Source: Rotaria macrura
Lineage: Eukaryota; Rotifera; Eurotatoria; Philodinida; Philodinidae
Length of the DNA: 64,000 nt
Direction of reading: 5' to 3'
Assembly: GCA_900239685.1 (NCBI GenBank)
Contig: OENT01000103.1
Coordinates: forward strand, 8,281-72,280
How positions within the stretch are numbered: the first letter of the stretch is position 1; every line of letters starts with the position of its first letter. Made by a program: the position numbers and the translations under genes. Positions 59,001 to 64,000 of the stretch are shown here, one piece after another. Under the pieces are notes generated by a model, which ran no database searches, was not told the origin of the DNA, and saw only the letters and a program-made list of their open reading frames with translations.

Positions 59001-61136
59001 AATAAACGACCATGCTTTTAATAGTTAAATTACACGTCAACAGACTTTGGACACTTATCATTCATAAATAAAGTGTTTCGCATTTTTTGTTTTGCTATGT
59101 ACATATACTTTTTAGATGAACAAGAGTCGATGCAAACTGTTGAACGTGAAGAAGAATTCGATTTAAAAAAGTTTATTATGCGGTAAGACATAATTGAATA
59201 ACAACTGGTCTTAATCAGAGATTGAACCGAATAGAAAAATTTTAATTCGATTCCGTTCAAATTTACTGAAATTTAAGCACACTGTTCAGTATCCAGTCAA
59301 GGGAAAGTCATTGCTCGATAGTAAAAATATTTTTAATCGATGCTGAATTTATTTCAGAAAAAAAAAGAACAATGATGTGCGAGAAAGTTTTGTTCAAGAT
59401 ACATCAGATAGCAAAAGATTCATCTAAGTTCGACGTAATTATGTTCATAGACTAAACAATCGAGACATAGATGAGATAACTGCTAGTCTTTGTTGGCGAT
59501 CATCATTAATGCAAATCAATCAATCAAACGATCATACCATTGTGTCGTGATAAAGTTTATACACACGGAATATGTTCGAAGAGTTTGGATCGGATTATTG
59601 GCTATATACATAATACTCACATGATTGACATAGTTCTAAGTACATACATATTATAACCAAGATCCTATCAACGTTCTTTTGATATCATAGACAAAAACTG
59701 CAATCTGATCTAATGTAATAAATAGTTACTATGCCCTTCATTGATAATTGTCAAATTTGTTTATGATCATGTTAATATGATAGTTGATGAAATTACATTA
59801 TAAATAGTTAAAATAATATTCACTGTCGAACGTACATTAAAAATATTGTTCTATGTATATTTTAGTTTTGCACATTCAAGGATTCTTTCATCGTATATTG
59901 ATGTTCTGCGTACATATAAAAGCAATACACCATATTTGAATCATTGTGTAATTCGATTATTTTATCGTGTATCTGTTGATTGTAATTTTTCTGGTATACT
60001 CTTTCAAATGTCATTATTTCGTGTACTACAAAAATTTCATCTTGATCCATTAATGAAATCACAACAATGTTCTGTAAAATGTTTTTTCATAGTCAAAAAT
60101 TTATTTATATATATTTTTTCTCCATTGATTTGATTATTCATAGGAAATATTACAATTTGGTATTTGGTTATTACGAAAATTTTTTGTAGCCACAAAAAAG
60201 AATCCATATATATATGCTGAATTACTATTTTGGAAAGATCGAAGTCTTGTTGAAGAAATGCTTGATGGATATCGTCAAACAAATCGTACAAGTGAAGGAG
60301 AAAAGTAAAGATTAGATTTTGAGTTTGTCATTTTTGTAGCGTTGTATGCTTTACTTAAAGGAAAACTAAAGCAGCATCATGGTCTGTTGAACATCAAATT
60401 GAATTACGAGATATTTTTAGAAAAATTAAAGAAGAACAAGCAGAAAACATTGGTTCGTAAATATATCTTCTCGGTTGCGTTCTTATATTTGTTCGTTTAT
60501 ATGTATATCTATTAATAGTACTTGAAAAAACTGATATTGTTGATCGAATTATGTTGGAACTAACAGATAAAACCAAGACACGACGTCAAATAATAAAAGA
60601 ATTGAAAGATCAAGGCCTAATTAAAAGTACACGAGAACTTAAAATGTAAGATTTGTTTTCGTTTCTTTCCTTGTCATGGATTACTATTTATTTCTATTAG
60701 TAAAAAATCAGCTCAACGCCGTTCAAAGAAAAAAGATTTTCTTGATGATTTAAAACTTCTTGGATCTGACTCAGATATTCCTGACGTAGATGATGATGAT
60801 GATGAAAATGACAACGAAGGTGAAAATGATAATCGTTCTATTGAAAATAAATCTATCTCATCTGAACATGAACAAGATAAAACAAATGATTCAAACTCAA
60901 AATCAGATCATGCTATTTCAAAAGAAGCTCCTAAAAAGATTGAACAAGAGAAAGAAATTGAAACGAATGAAGTGGACGAAGAATCTTTACCTATTCTGAC
61001 AAAACAAAGTCGTAAATATAAATCTTCATCAATGTTCAATGATGATGATAATGATGATGATGATGATATTTTATCGTCTCGACCCATAAAAAAAGCACGT
61101 CGGCAATTGGCGTCTTCAAGTGAGGACGACGATTAG
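53016..61136 (+). CDS. TIMELESS: TIMELESS, replication-fork protection protein
   Basis: Partner of TIPIN in the fork protection complex; couples polymerase to helicase and supports checkpoint and cohesion. About 20 exons from ATG 53016 to TAG 61134-61136. The order is N-terminal CGALGYFDGKTYLKDDDC, LRILLRCLKYENERKDAR, LLVNLTKPPLVCFDGKLPKD, FTVVRNILSIKSE, VFGGATYVMCNAKG, IRLFLREFCLAFLDNCYN, and LQIGFGAFKEYVLCVKSML. A basic patch KKKNTKKKKN follows, then CPFDALSEVPVDDQR, an acidic DDEDDENDEDD stretch, VEREEEFDLKKFIMR, and YLNHCVIRLFYRVSVD. Next are LLFWKDRSLVEEMLDGY and two MYB/SANT-like segments in the C-terminal third (TKTRRQIIKELKDQGLI). The C-terminus is acidic and Lys-rich, ending ...SSSEDDD. 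It matches animal TIMELESS throughout, so it is the fork protein and not the clock-only insect paralogue. Introns at about 56750-59115 and 59183-59862 are unusually long. Exon borders are approximate. Confidence 0.95.
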
Positions 61137-61189
61137 TTTATTTTTGTTATATGCTCTCTTTTGTCTTTCTGTTTTTTTTTTTCTATCAA

Positions 61190-61195
61190 AATAAA
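61190..61195 (+). promoter_or_regulatory. Polyadenylation signal of TIMELESS
   Basis: AATAAA 54 bp after the TIMELESS stop codon. Confidence 0.55.
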
Positions 61196-62829
61196 ACAAT
61201 ATCAATTATCGTATCTATTTTGTTTTCATACACTTATGAAGAAATTCGTCTAGTAAACTAGAAAGATGATAACAAACTCGTAAACAGTATCTGTCATATA
61301 GGAAAGAAAAAACATACATTACCCACAGATACGATGTCACAAATTTGTTGTGTAAATACATCGAGTTATGGGAACATGAGAGAGAAAATAAAATAATGAT
61401 GATAATATTTATCAAGCAAATCAAATATTTCTTAGGTGTTTTTTTTCGTCTTTTCGTTATACTACTAATTATGTATATATGGTGTTGTCCAATAAATAGA
61501 GAAATAAGAAAAAGACAAATCGATCAGAGTACATAAGGAACAGACTAGTCAGATTGGAGTCATATGTGTAGTGTATTTGTCTCATACACCTGTTTGACTA
61601 TATAAATTTACAATTATTTATGTGTACAAAGTCTTCAATTTCGCATCACAACGATCCCACACACGCGTTGGAAGATTCGACATTACGAAAGAACTACAAT
61701 GATGCTACTTCCCTTCCTCTCCATGATTCTCTCTTTTTTCTTTGTGTATTAGAATCAACGTGATAATCATGCTCCCTTACGGTACTGTTACTACTAGTAG
61801 TTATACTGTAAACTTGTACTGGGAGGAAGAATAAGAGATGCGTAGCGTGCAGCAGTAAGGACAGTACATACGTATATATATATATATATGTGTGTGTATG
61901 TATATTGCGAAGAAACGTAGTATCTTCCCTTCTCTTCTTCCCTTATACTTCATATGTTCGATTATAAATGCATATACACGAGAAGAAAAGGAATTTCTTA
62001 CCATGACTACAGACTGCTGGCATTTTATCTGGTCATGTTAATATTGTTTTCTTTGTCTAAACCGTTCACGTATTTGCCGTTTTCTTCCTTTCGGTTATTC
62101 TGTCGACTCTACACGTTGCCTCTTCAGTGTTTTTCCTTGCGATTGATGACTGATCGTTAATAGAAAGAAAAAAAGAATTTCTGGTCCGTTCTATTAATAC
62201 CGTGTAAGGAATACAGATACACCCATCTTGAATGGTGTTTACTTTTTTTCTTATTGTACTTCTTGCTGTACATGCGAATAAGAAAGAAAAAACGACCTCT
62301 GTTACTCTTTGTTCCTTGAATTTTGTCCTCTTCTTGTGACACACATTCTAACCCACGCTAGTTCTACTTCCATTATTGAGGTCTCGAGTACTTTCTATAC
62401 ATACGCCTACAACACATGAGTTCGAAGAGACCCATGTTTATGAACTTTCATCTTTTGATTTCTAGCTTGCGTTATTGTTAGTCAAGAATTAATTTATTAA
62501 GTAAAAACAAAGAACTCTAGAAACAAAAGGGGTAGACAAATATGAGCAAGATTTTGTCGCGTAAGTACAAACATATGAATATTATGAATTCTCGTTCTCT
62601 CTTTTTCTCAAAACGAAAAGGTTACACAGCATACTTCAATTTGAAGTGGAATAATCTTTGTTATACTAGTATACACTTGACAGTAGGTATAGTTCAAAAG
62701 TAAACGATAGAGAGAAAAGATAGATAATCTGATCTTTGTTAATTTAAAACGAGAAAAAAAACTTCATGCATGCCACATCATTATGCATCTGTATTAGATC
62801 AATTATCGATGGCTAAATGTTAGTTTTGT

Positions 62830-62860
<31 letters not shown>

Positions 62861-63270
62861 ATAATGCCATTAAAAGACTATCTAGCTATCGTAAGAAAAA
62901 TGCTTCATTGAACTTTTCGATGTTCCCCTGTTGTCCTTTGTTTTGTTTCTTTTCTTTGTCGACATATGAGAGATTAGTGATACCACTCATCGAGTGTTCA
63001 GCACAATGCCATGTCTAAAGTCAAGAGAAAGAAAAAGAGAGAAGATCATATCGATATGCTATCGCGCGATGAAATGTCGCTCATTATATATATTTACATG
63101 TATATACATACATAAATGTAGATATATAGAGAGAAAACCTGTGCACTTACATATATACGTATGAGAATATATATATATATATATGCATGTATTCCTAAGA
63201 GGTCTTAGCAGGAAACAAGCATAGATCGAATGAATGATGGTTTGAATTAAATTTCTCATCCTAATAGAAA
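61196..63270. other. AT-rich non-coding region with TA/TG microsatellites
   Basis: Short TA runs occur near 61873-61890, 62833-62865, 63105-63120 and 63165-63184. No coding exon or RNA gene is recognised in this stretch. Confidence 0.6.
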
Positions 63271-63368
63271 CAATAATGATGACAGTGAAGATGAATCAGA
63301 AAATCGACACGATTCACCTTTTTTTTTGCAAAAACACCTACGTAATTCGAGAAAGAAAGAAGTGTGTA
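63271..63368 (+). other. Possible exon of an unidentified gene
   Basis: After an acceptor-like cctaatag, one frame reads an acidic NNNDDSEDESENRHDSP and then a basic LRNSRKKEV. The end reads tgtaag, a possible donor. The composition looks coding. However, another frame is also open, and the gene this would belong to is not visible. Confidence 0.25.
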
Positions 63369-64000
63369 AGTATTTTAACAGGGAATCGAAGACAGAAAAT
63401 GAGTGGATTCGTTTCTTTATTCTATAATTCGTAAATCCGTATGAGTGTAAAAGTATTTTACATGTTTGACAGTTCATTAAATTGAATACATAAATATATT
63501 TATAGATATAGATATAGACAGAGAACGAGTGAGAATAATTTCAGATGCATCGCACACAGATAAACAATCGCAAAACAACTACATTATACTCTTCTCTATA
63601 GGCTAGTTGACATTTCACTCATCAGTATGTATGTCTGTTATAGTTCAATATAGTCCTTTTTTTTTCTACTCAATTAATATCTAATGTATCTATTAACAAC
63701 GAGAATTGGTATGCTTTCAAGGTGGTTTCTATTAATTCGATTTCATTGATTATGTTACTATAGTTATTTTGATAGAAAAAAAATCTCTGTTCGCTTATAA
63801 ATAGTATAGACGACTAGAGATCAAACGAATTTCTTCATTCCTCATCTTGTTATGATGTATGACAATAAAATGAAAATTGCAGCGATATTTTTTTCTTCTA
63901 CAAATAAAATGTTTATCTCTTTCTTAAGTCATTTTCTTTTGTTTTTTATCAAAATATTTCATCGCGTGCACACATTTAATAAAGGTGCCTTTCGTTTTTT
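63369..64000. other. AT-rich end of the window
   Basis: No supported gene. Contains poly-T/poly-A runs and GATATA repeats near 63500. Confidence 0.5.

Noticed and set aside
1..64000. Search by eye for tRNA, rRNA, spliced-leader RNA genes and viral or retrotransposon polymerase motifs.
   Set aside because: Nothing convincing was seen: no tRNA-like B box with a cloverleaf context, no YXDD or RNase H motifs, and no match to the bdelloid spliced leader as I remember it. A covariance-model scan would be needed to exclude them.

Overview
The window looks like nuclear DNA of a small invertebrate, most likely a bdelloid rotifer of the Rotaria/Adineta kind. It is strongly AT-rich. The genes are metazoan, and most are cut by many short introns (about 50-60 bp) with gta..ag borders, plus a few longer ones. 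The largest gene is an ADP-ribosyltransferase fused to 21 kinesin-light-chain-type TPRs, an architecture I associate with bdelloids. The species call is inference from gene content and intron style.

Layout. 1-~230: 67-bp tandem repeats built from GGTAAC/GTTACC. 370-4750 (-): ZER1/ZYG11 ubiquitin-ligase receptor whose last exons seem to lie off the left edge. 4970-~6164 (-): dihydropteridine reductase. 7683-9600 (-): compact CYLD deubiquitinase. 10111-15500 (-): TBL3/UTP13 WD40 protein, preceded 42 nt upstream by a small coiled-coil ORF (15543-15821). 16218-16588: near-perfect palindromic MITE with a second MITE at its exact centre. 18317-18676 (+): a second small ORF sharing the C-terminal motif of the first, upstream of DNAJC5 (18812-20506, +). 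20776-22901 (-): matrix metalloproteinase. 23094-28814 (+): CHTF18. 30278-30936 (+): RNF168-like RING protein. ~31809-34004 (+): uncharacterised Ser/Asn-rich protein.

34005-41278 is gene-poor and full of inverted-repeat transposon remnants. Two have perfect 8-bp target-site duplications typical of hAT elements (37322-37683 and 39046-40149), and one is a 747-bp foldback (35436-36182). 41279-43240 is a broken GT10 fucosyltransferase. 44637-48890 (+) is the intronless ART-TPR gene. 48891-53015 is non-coding. 53016-61136 (+) is TIMELESS. The rest is AT-rich with TA microsatellites and one possible exon.

The genes do not form one pathway. CHTF18 (alternative clamp loader) and TIMELESS (fork protection) both act at the replication fork and in cohesion. 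ZER1, CYLD and the RING protein are ubiquitin-system genes. The most novel signals are the two small related ORFs, each sitting just upstream of an unrelated gene behind a tttttcag acceptor. This is an operon or spliced-leader layout in which the same short gene has two different partners. Other notable signals are the nested MITE, the hAT elements and the QxE-type ART-TPR protein.
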